Source: Selaginella moellendorffii
Taxonomy: Eukaryota; Streptophyta; Lycopodiopsida; Selaginellales; Selaginellaceae
Direction of reading: 5' to 3'
Length of the DNA stretch: 64,000 nt
NCBI RefSeq assembly: GCF_000143415.4
Contig: NW_003314338.1
Span: 769,995 to 833,994 of the forward strand
Below the pieces are notes generated by a model. It worked only from the letters and a program-made list of their open reading frames with translations. It was not told the origin of the DNA and made no database searches. How positions within the stretch are numbered: position 1 is the stretch's first letter; the number at the start of each line of letters is the position of its first letter. The position numbers and the translations under genes were made by a program. Positions 9,390 to 19,675 of the stretch are shown piece by piece.

Positions 9390-11647
9390 CTAGAGTGGCA
9401 ATGGAGAAACTCTCTCATTCTTCCGAACACATTTGTTATGGCTCTTGGAAGCTGGCGATGGAGCCTGTGCGAGCGGGGGTGGCGGGAGAGGAGAAGCCTG
9501 CGATGAGTGGTGGTGGTGGTGGTGGTGATGATGATGATGAACCGCCGCAGACAACGATTGATGCTGAGTTCCCTGCTGCTGCTGCTGCTGATGGATCTGG
9601 ATCTGCGGCGGCCTAGACAGTGGAGCCGAGTAAGAAACGCTGCCAGCGGCGAGCTTGGTGCAAGGAGCCGGCGATGGCGACAAGGTGGAGGACGCTAGAG
9701 GCGGAGGAGGAAGCTTGTGGAGCTCGCTGACTCGAGGTGGCGACGCAGCGGTGGGAGAGACCGTCGGGGACATCTTTGGAGTTGGAGTGAGAGGCCCGGA
9801 TTTGTACAAGGGGTCGACTGGGAGCGTCACGCACGGAGGCGGCGGCTGCGTGAGAGGGCCGCTGCTGGGGATGAGCCTCCTCGGCTTGGACGATGCTGTG
9901 GAAGCCAGAGGACCCGATTGGAAGCGACGAGGAAAGCTTGGGAACGTACTTAGCTTCTTGTGCTGCTGCTGCTGGGGAGGCGAGGGACGGCGAGCTTTGG
10001 AGAGATCCGGGCTTGGTATCCACGATGGCGATGGAGATCCCGTTGGCTCTGTGACCGAGTACATCGGCGGTGCTGTGGAGTGTTCTTGTGTGTTGGGAGC
10101 TGACGAAGAAGTTTGTGTTGGCCTGTAGAGATGTAAGACGCCTGGATCGCGGCTGCCTTTCCTCCGCAGCCATGAGTTTGTTCTCGAGAAGATCGGCGCC
10201 TTCTTGTTGGACACCCCGTCCAGCATGACTTCGTGGATGCTATTTACACCGTTTGCCTCTGCGAATCTAACCGGGGAGAGTGGAGCCGATCTGCTGCCCG
10301 TGTGTGTCTCATACGCAATGCTACAGTGCTTTGGACTGGTCTCCTCCTGCAGCAAAGTTTGACAGTTAAACAAAAAAGAAAACCAGCTGTTGCACTAAAC
10401 TTCAAAAAAAGAGTCATGGGAAGAGTCTTACTTGCTCTAAAGAACTCGACTGGTCGGACTCTTCGGTAGCATCCTTGGTCTTAAAGAATGCATCATTCTC
10501 CCCTCCATCCAGATAGTCCAACGAGGTATCTAGATTACGTTCTTGCACTATCCGACTTATGCAAGGGTCGGCATCGTCTAGGCAACCAAGGCCTTGTCTA
10601 AACAAGTGCATCTGCCAACAATACCACGGTTAGCACGTTGGTAGACGTTTTCTTGCAGGAGAAGTAAACCTGAGCTGAGTGATGCCGAGCAGCTTGCGTG
10701 AGAAGGTGTCGAGGACGACTTTGCTCCAGGGAGTGAAGACGGCATCCCAGAAACATGGCCAGCTCGTCAAATTGCTCCTTGGACTCTTGCAGTTGTTGCT
10801 CAATCTGCGCTTCGGCTTTCACATTCTTGGCTCTGGATTTTCGTAGCCTCATGTGATCGAACAAAATCCTGCGCCACCAATTCGTAAGAACAGCTACATT
10901 AATTTACAGAGACTTGCTAGCTACCTCTTTTCGTCGTATTCTTTCTTCGTTTCCTAAGAAAAGGAGAGGTACGTTTCCAGCTTAAACAAGAAAATCTTGA
11001 TTACCGAGCATACCTCAATGTGACCGAGCTCGCTGAGCAAGCCTTCCGCTGGGACCTTCAGCGTTTCAGAGACGTGGAAAGCCTGGAGAGCTCTACAATC
11101 AGAAAGTCGCAACAATTAAAGCCACAACTCACATAAAGATGGAGAAGCCTTGATAGCTCAGACTGTGTCTTGCTGACTTCCTTGAAAGCTGTATCTGCGC
11201 ACGAAAAAAGATCTTGGAAGCTCAAAACCACGCATTCTAAGCCGAGCTTACTGATATCTCCGTTGTTGTCCAGAGCAAAGGACTCCACCAAAAATGCAGC
11301 CATCTCTTGGATGGCTTCGGAAAAGCCTGGATCAATGCAAAACAGTCACGCCTGTCCACACGAAGAAAAATAAATTCCAGTCTGACCATAAGCGCGACCC
11401 GCGACACGAGAAGAAACCGCGTGTAACCCTTCGTACTGATTCTTCATGTAGCAAACATCCTGAGCAAGAAATCGCAAAGAACACCCAAGAATGAGGCGAA
11501 TTTCAGCTCCACAAGAATGCCAGACTCTCCACAAACCTGCATGCCCCTCGTGATCTCCTCGATATCCTGTGTCGGCTCCAGAGCCGCCGCCGGCGACGAT
11601 TTCTCCTTGAATCGAGCGAGCTCCTTGATCTTCTTCCATGACTTCAT
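9390..11647 (-). CDS. BAR-domain/hydroxyproline-rich protein (At2g33490-like)
   Basis: Nine exons on the minus strand: 11647-11537, 11459-11387, 11326-11252, 11194-11133, 11082-11014, 10953-10925, 10868-10670, 10611-10432, 10346-9390. All have GT-AG junctions and the joined frame is 584 codons. Residues 1 to about 265 form a helical, BAR-like region (MKSWKKIKELARF at the start; LLTQAARHHSAQ followed by the MHLFRQGL exon), typical of the plant family annotated as hydroxyproline-rich glycoprotein. BAR domains bind curved membranes, so a trafficking role is likely. The long last exon is disordered and rich in Pro, Ser and Gln, with an 11-His run near the C-terminus. Despite the family name no signal peptide is seen. 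It is divergent from the Alba gene. Confidence 0.82.
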
Positions 11648-12278
11648 CTCTAGCACGCCACACAGCGTTGCTGATTCGAGAAATACCCCCCTGGAACACT
11701 ACATTTCACGAGCCGGCCGTGCGGATCGAGCGCCGGACGCTTTCACGCGGTCGCATCGAAGATCCCGCGACGAATGGAGCGGCTCCATGCCGCGCTCACG
11801 CATTCTTCCGCCATAGCTCAGCACTAAAGGAGAGAGACTACCCTAAAATCCCCTCTCGCTAACCATGCTTTGTTAAGCCCTAAAAACGCGGGGTCTTACG
11901 CTAAGTCAGGTCAAAGCCCCGGAACCTACGCGGTCAAAAGCGGCACGTCAGCTAATATGTTTTGCCGTGCATTGTTGGTCAAACCGAAACTTTATCTGTA
12001 AAACTGTCCCAGCCACTTGGCGGGACAGGACTCATCCACGTGGCGTGCCAGATAAGCCCTATTCTCGGCACCGTTGGATCAAATCTGGTGACTAGGGCCC
12101 TCGCGAATTTAGGGCTCCAGGAGAGAAAGAACACAAAAGAGAAGATCGCTCGTCTCGCTGCAACGGGCTTCTTCGGGCAGCAACGTTGATAGAATCTTGC
12201 GAAGGAAGCCCAGGTTTGTGATGCGCGATGTGATTTGGATGGATTTAAGCGGAGTTTTCTTGCGATTCTTGTAGAGCA
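11648..12278. promoter_or_regulatory. Divergent promoter region between BAR and Alba genes
   Basis: About 630 bp between two start codons on opposite strands. It holds several CCCTAAA/TTTAGGG-type motifs (about 11877-11884 and 12110-12116). These resemble plant telo-boxes, common near genes of growth and translation. No clear TATA box stands out. Confidence 0.5.
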
Positions 12279-13557
12279 ATGGACCGCTATGAGCGAGTGG
12301 AGAAGCCACGCAATGAGACCCCAATCAGTGAGAATGAGATCCGGATTACCACGCAGGGGAAAATGCGCAACTACATTACCTATGCGATTAGCCTGATACA
12401 GGTGAAAAGAAGAAGAAAAATTCGCGGATTTTCATTTTGTTTCTCTTGTCTTTTGAGCATTGCAGGATAAAGGCTCCGAGGAGATTGTGCTCAAAGCAAT
12501 GGGACGAGCAATCAACAAAACAGTGGCGATTGTCGAGATTGTCAAGGTGGGAGTTCTTCTTTTTTCCTCTCTTTTTTTGTTCTTGCTCGAGGTTTTTGAG
12601 CTGAAAACTCGCTGTTCTTGCAGAGAAGGATTGCTGGCCTGCATCAAATCACCACGATTGGGTCGACTGATATCACGGACTCGTGGAAGCCACTCGAGGA
12701 AGGACTTGTTCCGTGAGTATATCATGCATCGCTTCTCCTCTTTCTTTTTAACTTGGCTTGCATTCTCACCAGGCTGGAAACGACACGGCACGTATCGCTT
12801 ATCTGCATTACCCTGTCAACGAAAGAGCTAGACAAGGATTCCACAGGGTATGTAAGCTCAAGCTCTCTCTCCTTGTTTCCTTCTTCTCTCTTCAGGATTT
12901 TCACACTTCCATTACAGGTATCAAGCGCCTCTCCCACCTGACCAAGTGAAACAGTCGGGAGAATTCGACTACGATGGAGGAGGTATGTTTCAACTTCACT
13001 GGCTTCACTTTAGAACCTCTTGTTCTCTCGAGCAGAGATTTCACCACAGGGCGGCGGCCGCGGCCGAGGCCGTGGCGGCGGCGGCGGTCGAGGTAGAGGA
13101 GGTGCGTATTCTTCTCACTTTTTTTCCATTCACTGTGAGAGTCACTTCGCAAAAGGCTTTTTGTTTTACTTTTTCGTCGCTCGTTTTCATAGACTCTCTT
13201 CGTTTTCTCAAAGTCTAGAAAGCTACGTCCTTATAGCTTTGATCCAGACCAAGTTGCTGAAAAAATTCTCTCTTTTTGTCCTTTTCTCCAGTGTTTGTAG
13301 GCAACAATCCAGCGGCTGGACGTGTCCGAGGCCGAGGCCGGGGCCGTGGAGGCCGAGGTCGAGGCCGAGGTGGTGGAGAGGGAGGAGGGGAGACATCATA
13401 CCAAGAAGGCCCTCACACCGAAGAGACCGGAGGAGAGGCTGTCCGAGGACGAGGTACTCTTAAAAACGTTGATAACTTATCTTTGATCACTTGGTTTCTA
13501 TGCACAGGACGTGGACGTGGCCGTGGACGAGGCCGAGGCCGCGCGGGCGTTGCTTGA
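12279..13557 (+). CDS. Alba DNA/RNA-binding protein with RGG tail
   Basis: Eight exons: 12279-12401, 12466-12546, 12624-12712, 12773-12847, 12918-12982, 13036-13101, 13292-13453, 13508-13557, giving 236 codons. Residues 1-115 are a well-conserved Alba domain (ENEIRITTQGKMRNYITYA, KAMGRAINKTVAIVEIVKRR, GSTDITDSWKPLEEGL). The tail has two Arg/Gly blocks (GRGRGRGGRG type) split by an acidic linker. Plant Alba proteins of this long form bind RNA and DNA-RNA hybrids and act in mRNA stability and R-loop control, in nucleus and cytoplasm. The exon 7 acceptor could be 13292 (used here) or 13301; both keep frame and differ by three residues. Confidence 0.93.
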
Positions 13558-13688
13558 TATCTCCTTAGTGGTCCCCTCTACAGTAGAAGTCCTTTTGAAA
13601 ATTTTTGGCGAATTCTTTTTGTACACTCGAAATCACTGGTAGGCTTCCGCTAGGCTTCCGCTTTTGTTTTGTTCCTGTTCGTTTGTCT

Positions 13689-16422
13689 CTACAAACAATG
13701 GTTTGTAGCGTGAGAATCCGAAAGTGTTTGTAGCTTTGCACGGACCTTTGACGAAAGCTCCTCTAAGAAGCCGCTTTCTAGATGTGTCAGCCGAGCAGTC
13801 AAGTGCCGCTTCTCGCGCTCCAGTGCCTCTCTAATGGACGAAAGCTGCTTGAGGCCGTGCTGCTGGATAAGCCTCAGAGGAAGCTCTAGAATTTCCTGGA
13901 GCGAAAACAAAGTCAAAGGGACGATAAAAAAATCTCGAAGTGACTGACCTCTTCTTCCTGGCCCCGTGCAATCGCATTCGCACTGGCAAGGATAATCGCT
14001 GCGATGACAGTGACGGGCGAGATTCCTTTAACTTGCAGCTTAAGGAATGCCGACTCCACCTCTTCAAAGTCAAGCTGCGGTGTTTGTTCCGTTTCAAACC
14101 TGTGGAGCACCGACTTTGTGTCTAGCAGCTCGCACACGTCCATTCTTAGCTTCCTCCATAAATCCACCAGCGACCAAGCGTCGTCCGTGGTGGTGGCCGC
14201 TGCCAACTCGCTCTCCCATCCAAAGTCGGACATTCCACCGGCTGAATTTAGCAGCAAGTTCTGACGAAAGTCATGTAACAGTACTCCAAGGTCCTGTTTG
14301 TTTTTTTTTATCAATCCGTCAGTCCCAGAGTAGCTGTAGCAAGAGCGTGAACGAAATCTGACCTTGGTCTCAAAGCTCTGCCTGACTTTATATCGCCATG
14401 GAAGTCTGTGCTCCATCCAGGACGAGCTCAATAGACTCGTCGGGACCAGCTTTTCAAACTGGAGCATCTCTCTTCTCGCCACACGCATAAGGACGTCTCC
14501 TCTCGCTCTAGAACGGTCAAAAGTGTGGGGTGACGTTGGCTGCTCTCCCGAAAGCTGCAGCTGTCTAGGCGAAGGCTCGAGCTGGTGAACGAGAATTGTC
14601 AATGTTTTTCAGAAGAGGGTGTCTTCGTACCTTAGCATAGCGATCGTCAGACTCGTCTAGCAAACTATGCTTAGATGTTGCTTCGGTTGTCCGTGCGTCT
14701 TTGTCTGCATTTGCGTCGGACAGACAATCCATTCCTGGAACAGCGAAGTTAGTGTCATTTACACATGGACTGGGCTCGATTTTCCCGTGAATGTCTCCGT
14801 CAATCTGCCAGAGAATGAAAGGAAGGCGTTAATAATACCAACAATTTAAGAAGCTCTACCTCAGGATGCAAATCTGGTTTCTCCGCGGGGTCAGATTCCA
14901 GTTTTACGACCATAGATACACCCGAACAAATGGATTTATTGTGTGCGTGATCATCTTGGCGATCTGCTACATAATTACATTGCTGTTCACTCTTGGCTTC
15001 ACTTGATTGAACGGATACTTTGGCTTCAAGCTCTTTTTGCTGCTGCCGACCTGTATAAACCTTTACGTAAGAAGCTTATACAACCAAAGCAATACTATGC
15101 CTTCTATTTTTCGAAGTGAACGGTACTGCAAACGAATGCTTTCGCCGCTATCAACAGTCCTCACGAGGTACCTGTAAAAGAAAGACCCAACGCATTGCGT
15201 GCACTTTAAAACAGTAAACAAGTTACCATCCATTCAAGCATTGGGACTTGATTATGGCGGCTTGTCCACAAAAGCGCTCTGGAGTTCGCTTGTTGCCCTT
15301 CAAATGAAAACTTCATCAGGAAAACTATAAAATCTGGTATCAAAGCAACAATCACCTGAATGAACACGCGATCATTCACCGAAAATGGGAACTGGACACC
15401 TTTGGGCTTCGGTGACGAGTTCAGCTAGAACGCACCAAAAAGTAAAAACTAGCCAGAAGTACTTAAGTTACCTTCTTGCAGTCAGAAGGTCTCTGCTCGC
15501 CATTATCTTCCCTTTTCCGTTTAGCGCATCCAGGGCTTGCTTTCTGCTCCCGCAAGTATGCTTTTGCAGCAGCACGTAGCGCTGGCAATCGTACGTCTTA
15601 GGCCCAATGCGAACACATATCGAACAAAAGCTTTACCAAAATTGGGAGTTAAATATCCTGTTGAAGTGATCGATGCCGCACAAATGAAGCACACACCCTG
15701 CCAACGTTAAACACTTATCAACCAAAAAGAAGAGCAAACAGAACAGCGAAGACACACCGTCTGAACAACGCGTTTCAATCCATCACTCCCGAAAGAATGG
15801 CCACATTTAGCAACCATGGCATCCTCTAAGAACGCTCCTCTGCATGCATGAGAAAAGAAAAACTATAAGATTATCAGCAGACACGATCACTTACGAGAAG
15901 GGATCGCAAAGAACGTCCGGTAGAGAGAGCTGCTTCACATTCTCAATCTCAATGGTTTTCACAATCCCTGGACGTTAGATAAATCGCTTAAGATGAAAAC
16001 TCAAAGGAGTGTCTCTAGTACCTTGTGATCGTGGACGATCGCGAGAGCTCCCATTTCGCCTGGAGTACACGAAACCTTTTCCCGATCCACCAATCGAGTT
16101 CTCTCCATTCCGGACCCCAGCCATATTCCCATCGTCGCCAGCGCTTCCAGAGCTTCCCATGCTTGCTGGATCGTCTAGAAAAACTACCGTCCAGCGATAT
16201 TTCGAGCGCTCCAGAGCTGCATTCTTCGCTAGGTCACCGCGATCGATGCGCAGAACCCTAGAAAACGCAAGCGCCTGTGGCTGGCAGTGGAGGCGATCAG
16301 CAACCCTTACCAAAGACACCCATCCAATAAGGCGATAGACGCGATCAAAATCTCATCCGACTCGCAGAATCGTGGCGATAGAGCGACGAGGAGCTTCTCG
16401 AGGGGCGCTCCTCCTCCGCCAT
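13689..16422 (-). CDS. U-box E3 ubiquitin ligase, PUB62/63-like
   Basis: A minus-strand gene with many short exons. From 16260 down: VLRIDRGDLAKNA, SKYRWTVVFLDDPAS, a Gly/Ser/Arg linker, then a U-box spread over exons at about 15968-15895, 15840-15760, 15700-15640 and 15580-15480 (DVLCDPFS, GAFLEDAMVAKCGHSFG, CFICAASI, GYLTPNFALRAAAKAY). Later exons give a variable middle (PWRYKVRQSFETK near 14390) and a long helical C-terminus ending at 13689 (LREALEREKRHLTARL-type coiled coil near 13830-13770). A U-box recruits an E2 enzyme for protein ubiquitination. The similarity to Arabidopsis PUB62/63 is from memory of domain layout. The start is unresolved: the ATG at 16422 is not in frame with the well-supported exon just downstream. 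Confidence 0.7.
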
Positions 16423-16714
16423 AGCCGCAAGCTTGAGCACATTGAACACCCGCTCTGCTGACGTGTCTAACCTTTGCAACGTGGAGCAGTCATTGCCTGA
16501 CACGTATATAAGCAAACACTTTTTGCCGCCTACGTGGCTTTAGGGTTCTATGGCAAATATTTTGGGGCCGATTTCCAAGAGGCTCGATTGCCTGCTCAGC
16601 GAAAGTGCCAGCGGCGGCGCCACAAGCAGGGTAATCTCCAGCGGTCCGGCGTTAGATCCATCCCAATCTCTCCAGGAATGAGCGATCCAAGCGCGCGCGG
16701 CAGCAGCGACGGCG
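16423..16714. promoter_or_regulatory. Divergent promoter and 5' leader with upstream ATGs
   Basis: Lies between the U-box gene (-) and the kinase (+). A TATATAAG box at 16505-16512 would start kinase transcripts near 16535, next to a telo-box-like TTTAGGG (16539-16545). The leader holds a 43-codon uORF (16550-16681) whose TGA overlaps the ATG of a second upstream frame (16678-16878), which itself overlaps the kinase start at 16715 in another frame. Confidence 0.6.
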
Positions 16715-17797
16715 ATGGAGGCCGGGAAATCCTACCCGGTGGCGGCATCCGACTACAGGGTCCTGGAGGAGATCGGGCACGGCAGGAACGCGACGGTCCA
16801 CCGCGCGCTGTGCGTGCCGCGCGGCGAGATCGTCTCCATCAAGAGCATCGACCTGGAGAAGTGCCGCAGCGATCTTGACGAGGTACGCCGCGAGGCCCAG
16901 ACACTGAGCCTCATCGACCACCCCAACGTGGTGGCGGCGCTCGCGCTCTTCATCGTCGGCCAGCGCCTGTGGGTGGTGATGCCGTACATGGCCGCCGGCT
17001 CCTGCCTGACCATCATGCGCGTGGCCCGGCCGTACGGCCTGGATGAGCCGCTCGTCGCCACCGTGCTCAGGGAGTGCCTCAAGGCGCTCGACTATCTCCA
17101 CTTCCACGGCCACATCCACAGGGACGTCAAGGCCGGGAACATCCTCGTCGATCAGCACGGCGGCGTCAAGCTGGGCGATTTCGGGGTCTCGGCCTGCCTC
17201 TTCGATTGCTACAACCGGCAGATCGCGAGGAGGACCACCTTTGCTGGCACTCCGTGCTGGATGGCGCCCGAGGTGCTGGATCCGGTTTGCGGCTACGACT
17301 GTAGCGCGGATATATGGTCGCTGGGGATCACCGCGCTGGAGCTCGCGCAGGGCCACGCTCCACTCTCGGATCTTCCGCCCATGAAGATGGTGCTGGTGGA
17401 GCTCTCCGGTCCGCCGCCGACGCTGGAGCCCGAGAGAGCGAAAGCTTTCTCCAAGAGTTTCAAGGATTTCGTGGCCTGCTGCCTCCAGAAGGAGGCGAGC
17501 AAGCGGCCCACGGCCGGAAAGCTGCTCAAGCATGGATTTTTCAAGCACGCCCAGAGCAGCGAGTACCTGGTGGCGCATCTCTTGCGTGAGCTCCCGCCAC
17601 TGTGGGAGCAAGTGAAAGAGCTGAGGAACAGGGATGTGGCCGAGCTCGGGAAGAAGATCTCGCTGCCAGAAGGCGAGCAGCAGCAGCAGCAGCAGGAAGT
17701 CGTGAGCGAGTGGAATTTTTGCGTCGCGGATTCGTCGTCGAGTTCGTCAACTTCTGGCAAAGGAGAAGCCAAGCCCGAGGAAGAGGAGAAGAAATGA
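16715..17797 (+). CDS. STE20-type Ser/Thr kinase, BLUS1/SPS1-related
   Basis: One uninterrupted 360-codon frame, markedly GC-rich against its neighbours. It contains a full kinase domain (about residues 14-278): Gly loop GHGRNATV (21-28), catalytic-site Lys43 (VSIK), HRDVKAGN (Asp137), GDFGVSACLFD (Asp155), GTPCWMAPEV (178-187), DIWSLGITALELAQGHAP and KRPTAGKLLKHGFF. The HRDVKAGN, CWMAPE and LKHGFFKHA motifs place it with plant STE20/MAP4K kinases related to BLUS1 and SPS1. The tail has a Gln run, a WNF motif shared with that family, a Ser run and an acidic end. Relatives usually have several introns, so an origin by retroposition is possible. Cytosolic signalling is expected; the substrate is unknown. 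Confidence 0.93.
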   Translation: MEAGKSYPVAASDYRVLEEIGHGRNATVHRALCVPRGEIVSIKSIDLEKCRSDLDEVRREAQTLSLIDHPNVVAALALFIVGQRLWVVMPYMAAGSCLTIMRVARPYGLDEPLVATVLRECLKALDYLHFHGHIHRDVKAGNILVDQHGGVKLGDFGVSACLFDCYNRQIARRTTFAGTPCWMAPEVLDPVCGYDCSADIWSLGITALELAQGHAPLSDLPPMKMVLVELSGPPPTLEPERAKAFSKSFKDFVACCLQKEASKRPTAGKLLKHGFFKHAQSSEYLVAHLLRELPPLWEQVKELRNRDVAELGKKISLPEGEQQQQQQEVVSEWNFCVADSSSSSSTSGKGEAKPEEEEKK

Positions 17798-17984
17798 AGA
17801 TCCAGATCTTAGAAACTTACCATAGAACTTAAAATGTGTGATTTTTCACTGCGATATAGTAAAAAGTTCCATCTCCATCGCAAGTTCTGGAAACTCTCGA
17901 GTAAAAATGTCAATGAAAGTCAAGCCAGTCAATGAATGGTCAAGATAGTCAATGAAAGAGCGTGAAGAACCCTAGAAATGCGAC

Positions 17985-19675
17985 ATGGAGGATGGCGTTC
18001 TCTCACCGTAAGCGCTTCTCTCACACTCTCTCGCTCGTTCTCTCTGATGAGATCGTCCCTACAGGCCATTGCGGCGATTCCTGGTGTGGATGGCGAGGAA
18101 TGGGATCCAGTACAGCGACGCGCTGCGTTTTGGCATGGATGGAGTGGTTTCTGGGGCTGGAGTGAGGGCATTGCGCGATCTCCACCACGGCGAGCTCATC
18201 GCGACCATTCCCAAGGCCGCTTGCCTCACGCTGCTCACCACCGCCGCGCGCGACGCGATCGCGAGGGCGCGGCTTGGAGGTGGATTGGGGCTCACTGTGG
18301 CGGTCATGTACGAGCGCAGCAAAGGAAAGGGATCGAAGTGGTATAGGTATTTGAAGACTCTTCCTTGCCAGGAAAGCGTCCCATTCTTGTGGAGTGAGGA
18401 AGAGATCGATGGATTGTTGCTCGGGACCGAGCTCCACAAGGTAGAAATCTTTTTCTTCTTGTTCTTCTTGACGAGAGTTTTGCTCCTTTGTTTTTCTTTC
18501 ACAGGCATTGAAAGAAGATAAGCTTCTCATGAAGGAAGACTGGGAAGAAAACATAGCTCCGCTAACCAAAGAGGATCCTCTCGAGTTTCCAGCACAGGAT
18601 TTTACGTTCGAATCCTACCTTGCAGCAAAATCCCTGGTTTCTTCTCGCTCTTTCGAGATCGATGCCGAGCATGGCTATGGCATGGTGCCTCTAGCGGATC
18701 TGTAAGTGTAAGTTGGTTTATATGTTTCTCTCTTTCCATTTCTCTTGTTGATCTCCTAACGCTGGATTTTCTTTTTCTTCCAGCTTCAATCATAAGACCG
18801 ATGCTGAAGACGTGCATTTCATGCTGAACGCCAGTGACAGTGATGACGACGACGACAACAATGGTTTGATCATTGACGATGGATTGGCAAACGGTGACTG
18901 TCGTGAAATCTCTAGCGATAAAAGCGTGCTGGAAATGGTGATGGTGAAAGACGTAGCAGCAGGCTCGGAAGTAAGTGCAAAAAAGAAAAAGCTTTTGTTC
19001 TGACTTGTTTTGTCTCTCCAGATTTTCAACACCTATGGACAGTTGGGCAATGCCGCGCTGCTTCACAGATATGGATTCACAGAGCCAAACAATCCTCACG
19101 ACATAGTGAACTTGGACATGGACTGCTTGCTCGAGGTACTTCTCTCCCGCTTCCAGAAGAAACGCGTCCGCAAGCGGGGAAGAGTGTGGAGAAAAGCTGG
19201 TTTCTCCGGCTGTGAATCCCAAGGCAGTGAGTACTTTGAGATCAGCGCTGCTGGGAAGCCACAGATCGAGCTGCTGCTGCTGCTGTTTGTGATCCAGTCT
19301 CCGGCCCGGGATTGCGAGGCTCTCGAAGATGCTGCTGCCAAAGTGAAAGGAAGGGTGAAGAAGGCTGCCAAAGCTCTCGGGTGGCGCAAAGAAACTCATT
19401 GGGGTCCTCATCCAACCAAGAAGCCGAGGTTAGAGAGTGTGGAAAGCAGATTGGAACGGTGGCTACTCAACTCCACAGTGATCGATCTGTTGTTACTCGT
19501 GATTGGCAAGCGAGACGAGCTATATGGTATCACTTTTGGTAAAGAAGAGCGAGCCCTTGGCGAGTGTAGACAGCATACCAAGGAGCTCCATGCTGCTCGG
19601 CTGAGAATAGGGGAGCGAAGGATTCTACGTGACTGCAAGCAAGAGTTACTCAACATGAAAGCAAAACAATGCTGA
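17985..19675 (+). CDS. SET-domain lysine methyltransferase (SETD6/RKM-like)
   Basis: Five exons: 17985-18007, 18065-18440, 18505-18701, 18784-18970, 19022-19675, giving 478 codons. The first exon is only 23 nt (MEDGVLSP) and its GT-AG join leads in frame to LRRFLVWMARNGIQYSD. The alternative is to start at the ATG at 18090. SET-domain features: GVRALRDLHHGELIATIP near residue 45, YGMVPLADLFNHKTDAEDVH across the exon 3/4 junction (the NH motif binds S-adenosylmethionine), and EIFNTYGQLGNAALLHRYGF across exons 4/5. A helical Rubisco-LSMT-type substrate-binding domain follows. The family methylates non-histone proteins, including ribosomal proteins. An acidic Asp run lies between the NH and YG motifs. 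Confidence 0.9.

Noticed and set aside
11648-11656. Start of the BAR gene three codons upstream (MLEMKSW)
   Set aside because: That codon is GTG on the minus strand; the first ATG is at 11647.
13020-13463. Long Arg/Gly or Pro/Arg frames overlapping the Alba tail
   Set aside because: They are alternative frames of the RGG-coding exons with their introns read through.
16652-17611. A 319-codon minus-strand open frame opposite the kinase
   Set aside because: It is the GC-rich shadow of the kinase codons: low-complexity His/Arg/Ala text, no domain, while the plus strand has a complete kinase.
18069-18089. Start of the SET gene at 18069
   Set aside because: The triplet there is TTG, not ATG; the spliced start at 17985 or the ATG at 18090 are the realistic choices.
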